DNA from: Candidatus Frackibacter sp. WG13
GTDB lineage: Bacteria > Bacillota > Halanaerobiia > Halobacteroidales > Acetohalobiaceae
DNA length: 64,000 nucleotides
Direction: 5' to 3'
NCBI RefSeq assembly: GCF_900114655.1
Contig: NZ_FOTT01000014.1
Coordinates: 16,074 to 80,073, forward strand
Positions 1-7,947 of the stretch are shown piece after piece. The notes beneath the pieces are model-generated. The model had not been told where the DNA came from and did not search any database. It saw nothing but the letters and a program-made list of their open reading frames with translations. The stretch's first letter is position 1. Every line of letters starts with the position of its first letter. The position numbers and the translations under genes are program-made.

Positions 1-1
1 A

Positions 2-1531
2 TTTTTAACTCAACAAATTATAGATATGGGTATTCCGGTAGTTGTTGCTTTAAACATGATGGATGAAGCAGAGAAGAATGGTTTAGAAATTGACATTAAA
101 AAGCTTGAAAAAACTTTAGGAGTACCGGTTGTGCCTACGATAGCACCGAAAGGGATTGGCTTAAATGATGTTAAAGAAGCTCTTAGTGAGGCGAGAGTAG
201 GTAAGACTGATCAGCAATTACAACAAAAGATAGAAAGAGTGAGAGGTAAAGTAGATAGTCGTCCAGAAGCATTGTTAATCTTAGAAGACGACCCTAATGT
301 AGCAGATAGGCATGGAATAGATGTACCAGGAGAAAGAGAGAGTATATATAAAGAAAGAAGAAAACGAGTAAATAAGATTATTGATCAAGTAGTCACTCGT
401 AATGAGAATAAGAATTCCTTTAAAAATATGTTAGGACGTTTGATGGTTAAACCGCTTACAGGAATTCCAATTTTACTTTTAGTTTTATATGCTATGTACC
501 AATTAGTAGGAGTCTTTATTGCTCAAACAGTAGTAGATTTCACCGAAGGGACAGTCTTTGCTGGGATGTATGAGCCATTCATTCGAGGCATAGTGACTAA
601 AGTGATATCTGCAGAGTCTGCATTAGGGACTATTTTAATAGGTGAATTTGGAGTTTTAACTATGACAGTTACTTATACGCTAGGATTATTACTTCCGTTA
701 GTTATTGGATTCTATTTCTTCTTATCTTTGATGGAAGATTCCGGTTATCTTCCTCGGGTAGCTACGCTAGTAGATAGAGTATTAACTAAGTTAGGTTTAA
801 ATGGAAGAGCAGTTATACCATTAATTTTAGGTTTTGGTTGTGTAACTATGGCTACAATTACTACTAGATTATTAGGATCTAAGCGAGAACGAATTATTGC
901 TACTTTCTTATTAGGATTAGCAATTCCTTGTTCGGCACAGCTAGGAGTTATAGCTGGATTAATTGCGCCTTTAGGTTTTAGTGCTTTATTATTATATACA
1001 ACGGTTATTTTTGTTGTCTTTATTATAGCGGGTACTATGTTACATGCTGTGTTACCAGGTGATTCTACAGATTTATTAATTGACTTACCACCTTTAAGAA
1101 TGCCGAGAATTGGTAATGTAATGACAAAGACATTTAATAAAGCACGGATGTTTGTTGAAGAGGCAGGGCCTATCTTTGCTTTAGGAGCATTAATTATTAG
1201 TGTTATGAAGCTTCAGGGTTGGTTAGTGGCGATTCAAAACTTTGTAGCCCCAATTACTGTTAGTTGGTTGAAACTACCTAAGGAAGCAGCAGTAGCTTTC
1301 ATTATGGGTATCGTAAGAAGAGACTTTGGAGCTGCTGGTCTAACTGGCTTAGCCCTATCACCTGAACAGACTTTAGTTTCGTTAATTACTATTACTTTAT
1401 TTGTACCGTGTATAGCAGCGATGATGATTATCTTTAAAGAGAGAAATTGGAAAGAAGCGGTTTTAATCTGGTTAGGAAGTTGGATAACTGCCTTCACTGT
1501 GGGAGGCTTAGTTGCTCAAGTTTTAATATAA
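2..1531 (+). CDS. feoB: Ferrous iron transporter B, 3' part (5' end outside window)
   Basis: FeoB imports Fe(II) across the inner membrane, with a cytosolic G-protein domain controlling a membrane channel. The reading frame is open from base 2 and enters mid G domain: it reads FLTQQIIDMGIPVVVALNMMD, where NMMD is the NxxD guanine-specificity motif (G4). A helical linker follows. After it come two Gate-type membrane halves, with segments near GIPILLLVLYAMYQL, VIPLILGFGCVTMATITTR (including the GFGC turn) and FIMGIVRRDFGAAG. The gene is cut by the window start, so about 500 residues are visible and the G1-G3 motifs are missing. A 53-residue Cys-rich ORF follows 20 bp later, so the two are probably co-transcribed up to the terminator at 1721-1767. 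Confidence 0.95.
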   Translation, partial: FLTQQIIDMGIPVVVALNMMDEAEKNGLEIDIKKLEKTLGVPVVPTIAPKGIGLNDVKEALSEARVGKTDQQLQQKIERVRGKVDSRPEALLILEDDPNVADRHGIDVPGERESIYKERRKRVNKIIDQVVTRNENKNSFKNMLGRLMVKPLTGIPILLLVLYAMYQLVGVFIAQTVVDFTEGTVFAGMYEPFIRGIVTKVISAESALGTILIGEFGVLTMTVTYTLGLLLPLVIGFYFFLSLMEDSGYLPRVATLVDRVLTKLGLNGRAVIPLILGFGCVTMATITTRLLGSKRERIIATFLLGLAIPCSAQLGVIAGLIAPLGFSALLLYTTVIFVVFIIAGTMLHAVLPGDSTDLLIDLPPLRMPRIGNVMTKTFNKARMFVEEAGPIFALGALIISVMKLQGWLVAIQNFVAPITVSWLKLPKEAAVAFIMGIVRRDFGAAGLTGLALSPEQTLVSLITITLFVPCIAAMMIIFKERNWKEAVLIWLGSWITAFTVGGLVAQVLI

Positions 1532-1551
1532 AGAATAAAGGATGAAATAAA

Positions 1552-1713
1552 ATGTTTGCAAAGGATAATTGTGAATTGAAAGAGGAAGAAGAGTCTATTA
1601 CTTGCCCTCAATGTGGTGTAAAAGTTAATATAGAAGAACTAGAAAGTTTAAGGTGTCCTCGTTGTTTTGCTGTTCTACTAAAGAAATGTGAGGATTGTAA
1701 TAAATGCAAATGA
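1552..1713 (+). CDS. Small Cys-rich zinc-ribbon protein behind feoB
   Basis: This is a 53-residue soluble ORF beginning MFAKDNCELKEEEE. It carries two paired cysteine knuckles, CPQCG and CPRC, 16 residues apart, and ends in a third cluster, KKCEDCNKCK. That is seven or more cysteines in the second half of a very short protein, the pattern of a zinc ribbon or small metal-binding protein. An AAAGGA ribosome site precedes the ATG. It lies 20 bp behind feoB and before a terminator, so it belongs to the feo transcript. It has no membrane segment, unlike the known FeoB-associated Cys-rich membrane proteins. A role in iron handling or Feo regulation is inferred from position only. Confidence 0.7.
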   Translation: MFAKDNCELKEEEESITCPQCGVKVNIEELESLRCPRCFAVLLKKCEDCNKCK

Positions 1714-1720
1714 TTATCAT

Positions 1721-1767
1721 AGTTACCTTTAGTCTATACTTATAGGCTGAAGGTAACTTTATTTATT
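1721..1767 (+). terminator. Intrinsic terminator of the feoB transcript
   Basis: AGTTACCTT at 1721 pairs with AAGGTAACT ending at 1758, with a partly paired inner region, followed by a T-rich tail (TTATTTATT). It lies just behind the stop codon of the zinc-ribbon ORF. Confidence 0.75.
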
Positions 1768-1794
1768 GTGAAGTAAAATTCAATTTTTAAAATA

Positions 1795-1807
1795 GATAAT
1801 AATTATC
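1795..1807 (+). promoter_or_regulatory. Fur-type operator
   Basis: GATAATAATTATC is a perfect 6-1-6 inverted repeat (GATAAT-A-ATTATC), the core of the Fur box. It lies 24 bp upstream of the ATG at 1831 and after the feo terminator, so it should control the Gate-protein pair. The left half GATAAT could double as a -10 element, which would make binding directly repressive. A weaker related site (TGCAAAT-G-ATTATCA, 1705-1719) overlaps the end of the zinc-ribbon gene. Confidence 0.65.
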
Positions 1808-1830
1808 CTGTTATAAAAAGGGGGAATTAG

Positions 1831-2250
1831 ATGTTACAAACTAATACTATTAAACGAGGTTTACAAAAGGGATTGAACACTTTTTTAACGTTAATAAAGA
1901 TCATGATTCCAGTCTATGCAGTAGTAACCATTTTAAAGTATACTCCCGCTATTGAAGTTATTTCAAAGTGGATGACTCCTTTGATGGGATATTTAGGTTT
2001 GCCAGGAGAAGCGATTATGGCTTTAATTAGCGGTTACTTCTTAAATATATATGCTGCGCTTGCAGTAATTACTAGTCTCGATTTATCTCCGCGGGCGGTA
2101 ACTATCTTAGGAACAATGCTAGGGCTTTCTCATAGTTTGCTTATTGAAACGGCGATTATTAAACAGCTTAAAATTAAGACGACATTATTAGTGGTTTTAA
2201 GAATTAGTCTTTCTTTAATAGCGGGATTTTTACTTAACATATTGTTATAA
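1831..2250 (+). CDS. Gate-domain (nucleoside recognition family) membrane protein, first of a pair
   Basis: This 139-residue hydrophobic protein begins MLQTNTIKRGLQKGLNTFLT. It has a Gate-type fold signature: a membrane segment at about residues 20-40, a short reentrant-like stretch near GLPGEAIMALISGYFLNIY, then two more membrane helices, with IETAIIKQL near the middle. The length fits a single Gate domain, which is half of the FeoB or SpmA/SpmB architecture. The ribosome site is a GGGGGA run 6-8 bp before the ATG. It forms a two-gene unit with the next gene, 39 bp away, behind the Fur-type operator. Transport of a metal or cofactor is inferred from context; the substrate is unknown. Confidence 0.75.
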   Translation: MLQTNTIKRGLQKGLNTFLTLIKIMIPVYAVVTILKYTPAIEVISKWMTPLMGYLGLPGEAIMALISGYFLNIYAALAVITSLDLSPRAVTILGTMLGLSHSLLIETAIIKQLKIKTTLLVVLRISLSLIAGFLLNILL

Positions 2251-2289
2251 GATTAATATAAATAGAAAAAATTAAAGGAGATGAGGATT

Positions 2290-2757
2290 ATGCCCTGGAA
2301 TCAAATTATAGAAGAAATTGTGGGAGGTAGTATAGATGCAGTTATAAAGTTAGCAATGATTATTTTTCCATTAATGATGGCTTTAGAAGTAGGTAAAGAT
2401 TTAGGCATTCTAGATAAAGTTTCTGATTTTTTTGCACCACTAGTTAAAATCTTTGATTTGCCGTCAAAAATGAGTCTACCTTTATTGGTTGGACAGATAT
2501 TTGGTTTAGCTTATGGGGCAGGAGTAATAATTCAGACAGCAGAAGAAGAGAATATGCCAAAAGATAAGTTAGTTATTATGGCCATCTTTTTAGTTGTCTG
2601 TCATGCAGTGGTTGAAGACACCTTATTATTTGTAGCTATTGGTGGTAATGGAGTAATTATGTTAGGCAGTAGATTGGTTTTAGCTACAGTAATTACTTAC
2701 TTATATAGTAGGATAGTTGCGAGTAAGAATGAGGGTCTTTTAACAGTTAACAGTTGA
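2290..2757 (+). CDS. Gate-domain membrane protein, second of a pair
   Basis: This is a single-Gate membrane protein of about 155 residues. I chose the ATG at 2290 (MPWNQIIEEIVGGSIDAV) because AAAGGAG ends at 2280, too close to the in-frame ATG at 2281 but well spaced for 2290. Visible stretches are IIFPLMMALEVGKDLGILDK, LLVGQIFGLAYGAGVI and VCHAVVEDTLLFVAIGGNG; the last is a common Gate motif (HxxxED). It presumably associates with its partner at 1831 to make a two-domain channel like the membrane part of FeoB. The stop codon lies inside the TTGACAGTGAAG junction of a repeat array, so the C-terminal TVNS may come from repeat sequence. Confidence 0.75.
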   Translation: MPWNQIIEEIVGGSIDAVIKLAMIIFPLMMALEVGKDLGILDKVSDFFAPLVKIFDLPSKMSLPLLVGQIFGLAYGAGVIIQTAEEENMPKDKLVIMAIFLVVCHAVVEDTLLFVAIGGNGVIMLGSRLVLATVITYLYSRIVASKNEGLLTVNS

Positions 2758-2976
2758 CAGTGAAGCCCAGAAAAGAGCTTCCAAACTAGAAGCAGAGTCT
2801 ATCATAGGCTTGCGACCAGCCTTGATGTTTAGGCTGGGCGAGACAGTGAAGCCCAGAAAAGACTTCCAAACTAGAAGCAGAGTCTATCATAGGCTGCGGC
2901 AGAATTTATTCGCGTCAGGCTTTGCCTGTAAGGAGCCTTGATGTTTAGGCTGGGCGAGACAGTGAAGCCCAGAAAA
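2758..2976 (+). repeat. 86-bp structured repeat array, locus 1 (two units plus a fragment)
   Basis: Copies start with CAGTGAAGCCCAGAAAA at 2758, 2844 and 2960. Unit 1 is 86 bp. Unit 2 is 116 bp because TGCGACCAG is replaced by about 39 bp of other sequence. The third copy stops after about 17 bp. Each full unit can form GCTTC/GAAGC, AGTCTA-TCA-TAGGCT (one G-U pair) and CCAGCCT/AGGCTGG hairpins. The same 86-bp unit recurs at 61882-62030, and a diverged copy lies at 10237-10334. The rest of this 355-bp gap holds hexamer tracts (2981-3004 and 3055-3066) and no gene. Confidence 0.9.
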
Positions 2977-2980
2977 TACA

Positions 2981-3004
2981 GGTCAAGGTCAAGGTTGAGG
3001 TTGA
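2981..3004 (+). repeat. GGTYRA hexamer tract
   Basis: Four hexamers in register: GGTCAA, GGTCAA, GGTTGA, GGTTGA. The tract follows the last fragment of the 86-bp repeat directly. Two more hexamers, GGTTAA and GGCTTA, lie at 3055-3066. Confidence 0.75.
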
Positions 3005-3112
3005 GAAAATTAAGATCTCAAAAAGTTTTAAAGAATTGGACATATACTAAGTTAGGTTAAGGCTTAAGTCGAACTAGAGGATATTGTCAAGGAGAAATGG
3101 AGTGGAGAGAAG

Positions 3113-4018
3113 ATGGAGAGACACCAAGCAGTGAGTTTTAAAAAGAGGATAAGAGCAGATTTGGCTTTGTTATTTGTAGTTGTAGTTTGGGGGACTACTT
3201 TTGCAATCATGAAAGGTATCTTTAATACTATAACCCCTTTTTATTTTTTAGCTTTGAGATTTAGTCTTGCTACTTTGGTATTATGTTTAATATTCAATAA
3301 AAGGTTAAGAAATTTAGATTGGGAAACAATAAAGCTGGGTGTATTAGCTGGGATTTTTTTATTTGGAGGTTATGCTTTTCAAGTTACAGGATTGAAGTTG
3401 ACAACTGCTTCTAAGGCCGGTTTTATTACTGGTTTAGCAGTAGTTTTAGTTCCGTTACTTTCAGCTATAATCTTTAAGAAGATGCCGTCATTTATGACCT
3501 GGCTAGGAGTAATCTTAGCTACTATCGGTTTAGCTTTATTAACCTTTACTGGACAATTTATTTTTAATTTTGGTGATTTATTAGTTTTGAGTTGTGCTTT
3601 TTCTTTGGCTTTACATATCTTATTAGTTGATAAGTATGTTAAAAAAAGAGATTCAATTCTTTTAGCAATTATCCAGATTGCAACGGTGGCAGTATTAAGT
3701 GTAATTAGTACTTTATTAGAAGGAAGTTATGTAGCTGTTTCTAATCCGAATATTTGGTTTGGAATAGCTTATATGGCGATTTTAGGTACAGCTTTAGCTT
3801 TTGTTATTCAAAATAAAGCTCAGACTTTTACTACACCAACAAGAACAGCAATTATATTTTCTATGGAACCAGTAGTCGGGGCAATTTTTGCATATCTATA
3901 TTTAGGTGAGATTATCACTACAAGAGGTTATTGGGGTGGTGGATTGATAGTAGTTGGGATGTTATTAGCTGAAGTCAATTTTAAGAAAATTTGGAGTAAG
4001 GTTGAGGCAAAGGCTTAG
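3113..4018 (+). CDS. EamA (DMT superfamily) transporter
   Basis: This 301-residue membrane protein has about ten hydrophobic segments in two EamA repeats. The first repeat runs from LALLFVVVVWGTTFAIMKGI; WGxxF is the typical start. The second contains LGTALAFVIQNKAQ, RTAIIFSMEPVVGAIFAYLYLGE and GGGLIVVGMLLAE, which are the standard C-terminal EamA signatures. The family exports or takes up small metabolites (amino acids, cofactors); the substrate cannot be told from sequence. The C-terminus KVEAKA and the stop codon are written by a hexamer repeat tract (4000-4035), so the gene end was apparently remodelled by repeat growth. Confidence 0.9.
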   Translation: MERHQAVSFKKRIRADLALLFVVVVWGTTFAIMKGIFNTITPFYFLALRFSLATLVLCLIFNKRLRNLDWETIKLGVLAGIFLFGGYAFQVTGLKLTTASKAGFITGLAVVLVPLLSAIIFKKMPSFMTWLGVILATIGLALLTFTGQFIFNFGDLLVLSCAFSLALHILLVDKYVKKRDSILLAIIQIATVAVLSVISTLLEGSYVAVSNPNIWFGIAYMAILGTALAFVIQNKAQTFTTPTRTAIIFSMEPVVGAIFAYLYLGEIITTRGYWGGGLIVVGMLLAEVNFKKIWSKVEAKA

Positions 4019-4035
4019 GTTAAGGCTTAGGTTTT
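4000..4035 (+). repeat. GGTTRA-type hexamer tract crossing the end of the EamA gene
   Basis: Six hexamers in register: GGTTGA, GGCAAA, GGCTTA, GGTTAA, GGCTTA, GGTTTT. The stop codon TAG (4016-4018) lies inside the tract, so the last residues of the transporter (VEAKA) come from the repeat. Confidence 0.75.
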
Positions 4036-4087
4036 AATTGTCAATAGTCAATTGTAAATTGAACTTTAAAAGAGGGAGTGAATTAAT

Positions 4088-5113
4088 ATGCAAGTAGTTG
4101 ATTTAAGAAGTGATACTATTACTAAACCAACACCGAAAATGAGAGAGGTTATGGCTAAGGCAGAAGTGGGTGATGATGTATACGGAGAAGATCCAACTGT
4201 TAATCGTTTAGAAGAGTTAGCAGCTGAAATAGTAGGTAAAGAAGCTGCCTTGTTTGTGCCGAGTGGCACAATGGGTAATCAAATTGCATTAATGACTCAT
4301 ACAAAACCAGGAGATGAAATTATTTTAGGTCAGGAATCACATATTTTCTATTATGAAGTAGGTGGTTTGGCTAGAATATCTAATGTACAAGCTAGGACTT
4401 TAGATGATAGTAGCGGTATCTTTTCTCCAGAAGCGGTTAAGGCTACAATTAGAGATGAGAATATCCATTATCCGGAGACAGGCTTGATCTGTTTGGAAAA
4501 TACTCATAATCGTGGTGGTGGAGTTGCTATTGTCAAGGAAAGGATTGATCAAGTCTGTTCAGTAGCGCAAGAATATAGTGTGCCGGTCCATTTAGATGGA
4601 GCTAGGATTTTTAATGCAGCTTTGGAATTAGAGATTGATGTTAAGAAGTTAGTTGAAGAAGTAGATTCGGTAATGTTCTGTCTGTCTAAAGCATTAGCAG
4701 CACCGGTTGGTTCTATCTTAGCTGGTTCTAAAGATTTTATTGATCAAGCGCGAAAGAATAGAAAGATGTTAGGTGGAGGGATGAGACAAGCTGGTGTTAT
4801 AGCAGCTGCTGGTATTGTAGCATTAGAAGAGATGGTTCATAGATTAGAAGAAGATCATAAGTTAGCCGAGCAATTAGCGCAAGGGATTGCTGAAAGCAAA
4901 TTAGATGGTATTGGTGTTGAAGCTGTAAATACTAATTTTGTTATTCTAAAAGTGGATAATGAAGTCTACGAAACCGAAGAGCTTTTAGCAAAATTTAATG
5001 ACCATGGAGTTAAGATGACTTACTTTGGACCAGGGTTAATTAGGGCCGTAACTAATAAAGATGTGACAAGCAATGAGGTTGATTATGTGGTAGATGTTTT
5101 GAAGAAATTATAA
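4088..5113 (+). CDS. ltaE: Low-specificity L-threonine aldolase
   Basis: A PLP enzyme of 341 residues that splits L-threonine or L-allo-threonine to glycine and acetaldehyde. It opens with the family signature [15 protein letters not shown] and [11 protein letters not shown]. It has the conserved [12 protein letters not shown] cofactor loop, [11 protein letters not shown] before the cofactor-binding Asp, and [13 protein letters not shown], whose Lys is the expected Schiff-base residue. Length is normal. RBS GAGGGAG lies 9 bp before the ATG. It stands between the EamA gene and aroE with wide gaps, so it may be transcribed alone. Its product glycine is also the ligand of the riboswitch at 40145-40335, but a functional link is only a guess. 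Confidence 0.93.
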   Translation: MQVVDLRSDTITKPTPKMREVMAKAEVGDDVYGEDPTVNRLEELAAEIVGKEAALFVPSGTMGNQIALMTHTKPGDEIILGQESHIFYYEVGGLARISNVQARTLDDSSGIFSPEAVKATIRDENIHYPETGLICLENTHNRGGGVAIVKERIDQVCSVAQEYSVPVHLDGARIFNAALELEIDVKKLVEEVDSVMFCLSKALAAPVGSILAGSKDFIDQARKNRKMLGGGMRQAGVIAAAGIVALEEMVHRLEEDHKLAEQLAQGIAESKLDGIGVEAVNTNFVILKVDNEVYETEELLAKFNDHGVKMTYFGPGLIRAVTNKDVTSNEVDYVVDVLKKL

Positions 5114-5224
5114 GAATGATATTTCTATTTAATTACTAAAATATCAATTTAATTGAAAAAAATAAAGGATTTTGCTATCGCTCATATAAGTTTATAAAGT
5201 GAAGATTAAACTTGGAGGGTTAAG

Positions 5225-6151
5225 ATGAATAGATTAGGAGTAACTAATTTGGTAGATACAGAGGTTGTAGGTTTATTTGGATATCCGGTAGAACATTCTT
5301 TTTCTCCTATAATGCATAATGCTGCTTTTGAAAAATTGGATATTAACTATCTATATCTACCTTTTGAAGTGCACCCAAAGGAGTTAGAAGCAGCGATAGA
5401 CGGGATAAGAGCGTTGAATATAAAAGGAGTTAACTTAACGATTCCTCATAAAGAAATTGTGATTCCCTATTTAGATGAAATTTCTAAGGAAGCTGAATTA
5501 ATTGGGGCAGTTAATACAGTTAAGAATGAGAATGGTAAATTAATTGGTTATAATACTGATGGTCGTGGTTTTGTTAAGTCATTAGTAGAAGAAGGGTTTA
5601 AGCCACAAGATAAGAAGGTGCTAATAATTGGAGCCGGTGGAGCTGCAAGAGCAGTCGGTTTTCAGTTGAGTTTAGAAGGTGTTAGTGATTTATATGTAGC
5701 TAATCGCACCTTTGAAAAGGCCGATTCTTTAGTTAAAGATATTAATAATAACTTAGAATTAAACTTGGTTGAAGCATTGCCTTTGGTAAATAAAGACTTA
5801 CAGCAAGTAATGGATGATTTAGATTTAATAGTAAATACGACTCCTATTGGTATGCACCCTAACTGTGAAGTTGAGCCAGTTATTGCACCAGAGTTATTAC
5901 ATAAAGAATTAGTAGTAGCTGACTTAGTTTATAATCCTATGGAAACTACCTTGTTAAAAGCTGCTAAAGAAGTAGGAGCTAAGACCATAGGTGGTTTAGG
6001 AATGTTAGTTTATCAAGGTGCAATAGCTTTAGAAATTTGGAGTGGCAAAGATGCTCCAACAAAAGTTATGAAAGATAGTATTTGGAACCAAATTGTAAAT
6101 TTAGGAGAAAATGAGGAAAATCAAGGTAGAATGCAGGGGATTGCTGACTAG
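5225..6151 (+). CDS. aroE: Shikimate 5-dehydrogenase
   Basis: Reduces 3-dehydroshikimate to shikimate with NADPH. The substrate domain shows GYPVEHSFSPIMHN (shikimate-binding SxS) and NLTIPHKE with the catalytic Lys. The paired catalytic Asp is in NTDGRGF. The cofactor domain has GAGGAARAV followed by VANRT. The C-terminal GGLGMLVYQGAIALEIW is typical. At 308 residues it is somewhat longer than the usual 270-290, with an extra N-terminal strand (MNRLGVTNLVDTEV) and a short C-terminal tail. A GGAGGG ribosome site sits 6 bp before the ATG. It is separated from aroC-aroK-aroB-aroQ by the whole pilus locus. Confidence 0.95.
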   Translation: MNRLGVTNLVDTEVVGLFGYPVEHSFSPIMHNAAFEKLDINYLYLPFEVHPKELEAAIDGIRALNIKGVNLTIPHKEIVIPYLDEISKEAELIGAVNTVKNENGKLIGYNTDGRGFVKSLVEEGFKPQDKKVLIIGAGGAARAVGFQLSLEGVSDLYVANRTFEKADSLVKDINNNLELNLVEALPLVNKDLQQVMDDLDLIVNTTPIGMHPNCEVEPVIAPELLHKELVVADLVYNPMETTLLKAAKEVGAKTIGGLGMLVYQGAIALEIWSGKDAPTKVMKDSIWNQIVNLGENEENQGRMQGIAD

Positions 6152-6238
6152 TCTAGAAATATATTAGTGAAAGATGTTACAAGGATATTATAAGAATGTA
6201 AAAGTTAAGGTTATCCTAAGAATAAATGGGTGGTATAT

Positions 6239-7936
6239 ATGATTAAAAAGAAAAGACTAGGAGATATCTTAGTTGAAGTTGGCTTTATTACCGAAGAAGA
6301 ACTGCAAAAGGCTTTAGAGAAACAAAAAGGTGGTAATAAGCGTTTAGGTGCAGTTTTAAAAGAGATGAAGCTAGTTACTGAACAGGATGTTATGGAAGCT
6401 CTAGAATACCAGTTAGGGATACCTCATGTTAATTTAAAACAGCATATTATTGATCCAGATGTCATTAATATGGTTCCACAAGCATTAGCTGAAAGGCATA
6501 AGGCGATTCCAATTAAAAGACGAGGAGATAACTTGACAGTAGCTATGGCAGATCCTTTAGACGTGATGGCTATCGATGATATTCGTCTTAAGACCGGGTG
6601 TGAAGTAATGCCGGTGATCGCTAGTGAATCAGATGTGGACTATGCTATTGAACAGTATTTTGGTAGTGAGGATGTAGTTAATGAGTTTGTCCAAGATATT
6701 AATGCAAAGGTTGGTAGTGATGATAGCTCAGATATAGAAGTTGATCGTTTACGACAGATGGTAGAAGAAGCGCCAGTAGTAAGATTAGTAAATAATATTA
6801 TTACTGAAGGTATTAAATTACGGGCTAGTGATATTCATATTGAACCACAAGAAGAAGAGATTAGAGTAAGATATAGAGTAGATGGTATCTTACATAATGA
6901 GATGACTATTCCTAAGCATACTCATTCTGCTTTAGTCTCTAGAATTAAGATTATGGCTGATTTAGATATAGCCGAAAGAAGGTTGCCGCAAGATGGTAGA
7001 GTGCAGATGGTAGTGAAAGATAGAGAGGTAGACTTACGAGTTTCTGTCTTACCTACAGTAGAAGGAGAAAAAGTTGTTATTAGAATTTTAGATAAGAGTA
7101 ACTTAATGTTAAGTATCGATAAGCTAGGATTCTTACCAGAGCACCAATCTTCTTTTGAAAAGATGATTAAGCAACCACATGGTATGGTATTAATAACAGG
7201 GCCAACCGGTAGTGGAAAGACGACGACTCTTTATTCTGCTTTGAGCTCTTTGGATACAGAAGATCAGAATATTATTACAGTAGAAGATCCAGTAGAATAC
7301 AGATTAGAAGGGATTAATCAGGTACAGACTAACCCTAAAGCAGGACTTACATTTGCTAGTGGATTACGTTCAATACTTCGTCAGGACCCTGATATTGTAA
7401 TGGTTGGGGAGATTCGTGATAAGGAGACTGCTAATATTGCTATCCATGCTGCTTTAACTGGGCACTTAGTATTGAGTACATTACACACCAATGAAGCAGC
7501 AGGGGCTTTATCAAGGTTAATAGATATGGGAATCGAACCATTTTTAGTGGCTTCCTCAGTATTAGGCGTTGTTGCTCAACGACTAGTACGAACTGTATGT
7601 GCTGAATGTAAGACTCATAATGAAGATGCTTTAGTTGATACTAATTTAGAAAAATATTTAGGTAGTGGTCGAGATAGCATTGAGCTTTATCATGGTGATG
7701 GTTGTAGATTTTGTAATAATACTGGTTATCACGGCAGAACAGCTATTCATGAAATTTTAGAAGTAACTCCTAAGATTAAGAGGTTAGTAGTTAATAAAGC
7801 ATCAGCAGTCGATATTGAAGAAGCAGCTAAAGAAGAAGGAATGATTGCTTTAGAAACTTGTGGCTTAAAGAAAGCAAACCAAGGACTTACAACTATTGAA
7901 GAAGTAATGAGAGTAACTAAAGTTCAGGTAGGCTAG
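6239..7936 (+). CDS. pilB: Type IV pilus extension ATPase (PilB/GspE), MshEN domain
   Basis: Cytosolic hexameric ATPase that powers pilus assembly. ATG 6239 is preferred over GTG 6230 because GGTGG lies 5 bp upstream of 6239. Residues 5-70 hold two tandem MshEN motifs: RLGDILVEVGFIT...ALEKQ and RLGAVLKEMKLVT...ALEYQ. This is a c-di-GMP-binding module, though the second motif has Lys in place of its Gly. Then come SDIHIEP, Walker A GPTGSGKTTT near residue 320, the Asp box EDPVEYRLEG, Walker B IVMVGEIRD, the His box LVLSTLHTNEA, and a four-Cys zinc site (CAECK and CRFC). About 565 residues, normal for PilB. It starts the tight run pilB-pilT-pilC. Confidence 0.95.
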   Translation: MIKKKRLGDILVEVGFITEEELQKALEKQKGGNKRLGAVLKEMKLVTEQDVMEALEYQLGIPHVNLKQHIIDPDVINMVPQALAERHKAIPIKRRGDNLTVAMADPLDVMAIDDIRLKTGCEVMPVIASESDVDYAIEQYFGSEDVVNEFVQDINAKVGSDDSSDIEVDRLRQMVEEAPVVRLVNNIITEGIKLRASDIHIEPQEEEIRVRYRVDGILHNEMTIPKHTHSALVSRIKIMADLDIAERRLPQDGRVQMVVKDREVDLRVSVLPTVEGEKVVIRILDKSNLMLSIDKLGFLPEHQSSFEKMIKQPHGMVLITGPTGSGKTTTLYSALSSLDTEDQNIITVEDPVEYRLEGINQVQTNPKAGLTFASGLRSILRQDPDIVMVGEIRDKETANIAIHAALTGHLVLSTLHTNEAAGALSRLIDMGIEPFLVASSVLGVVAQRLVRTVCAECKTHNEDALVDTNLEKYLGSGRDSIELYHGDGCRFCNNTGYHGRTAIHEILEVTPKIKRLVVNKASAVDIEEAAKEEGMIALETCGLKKANQGLTTIEEVMRVTKVQVG

Positions 7937-7947
7937 GGGGTAGTTAA

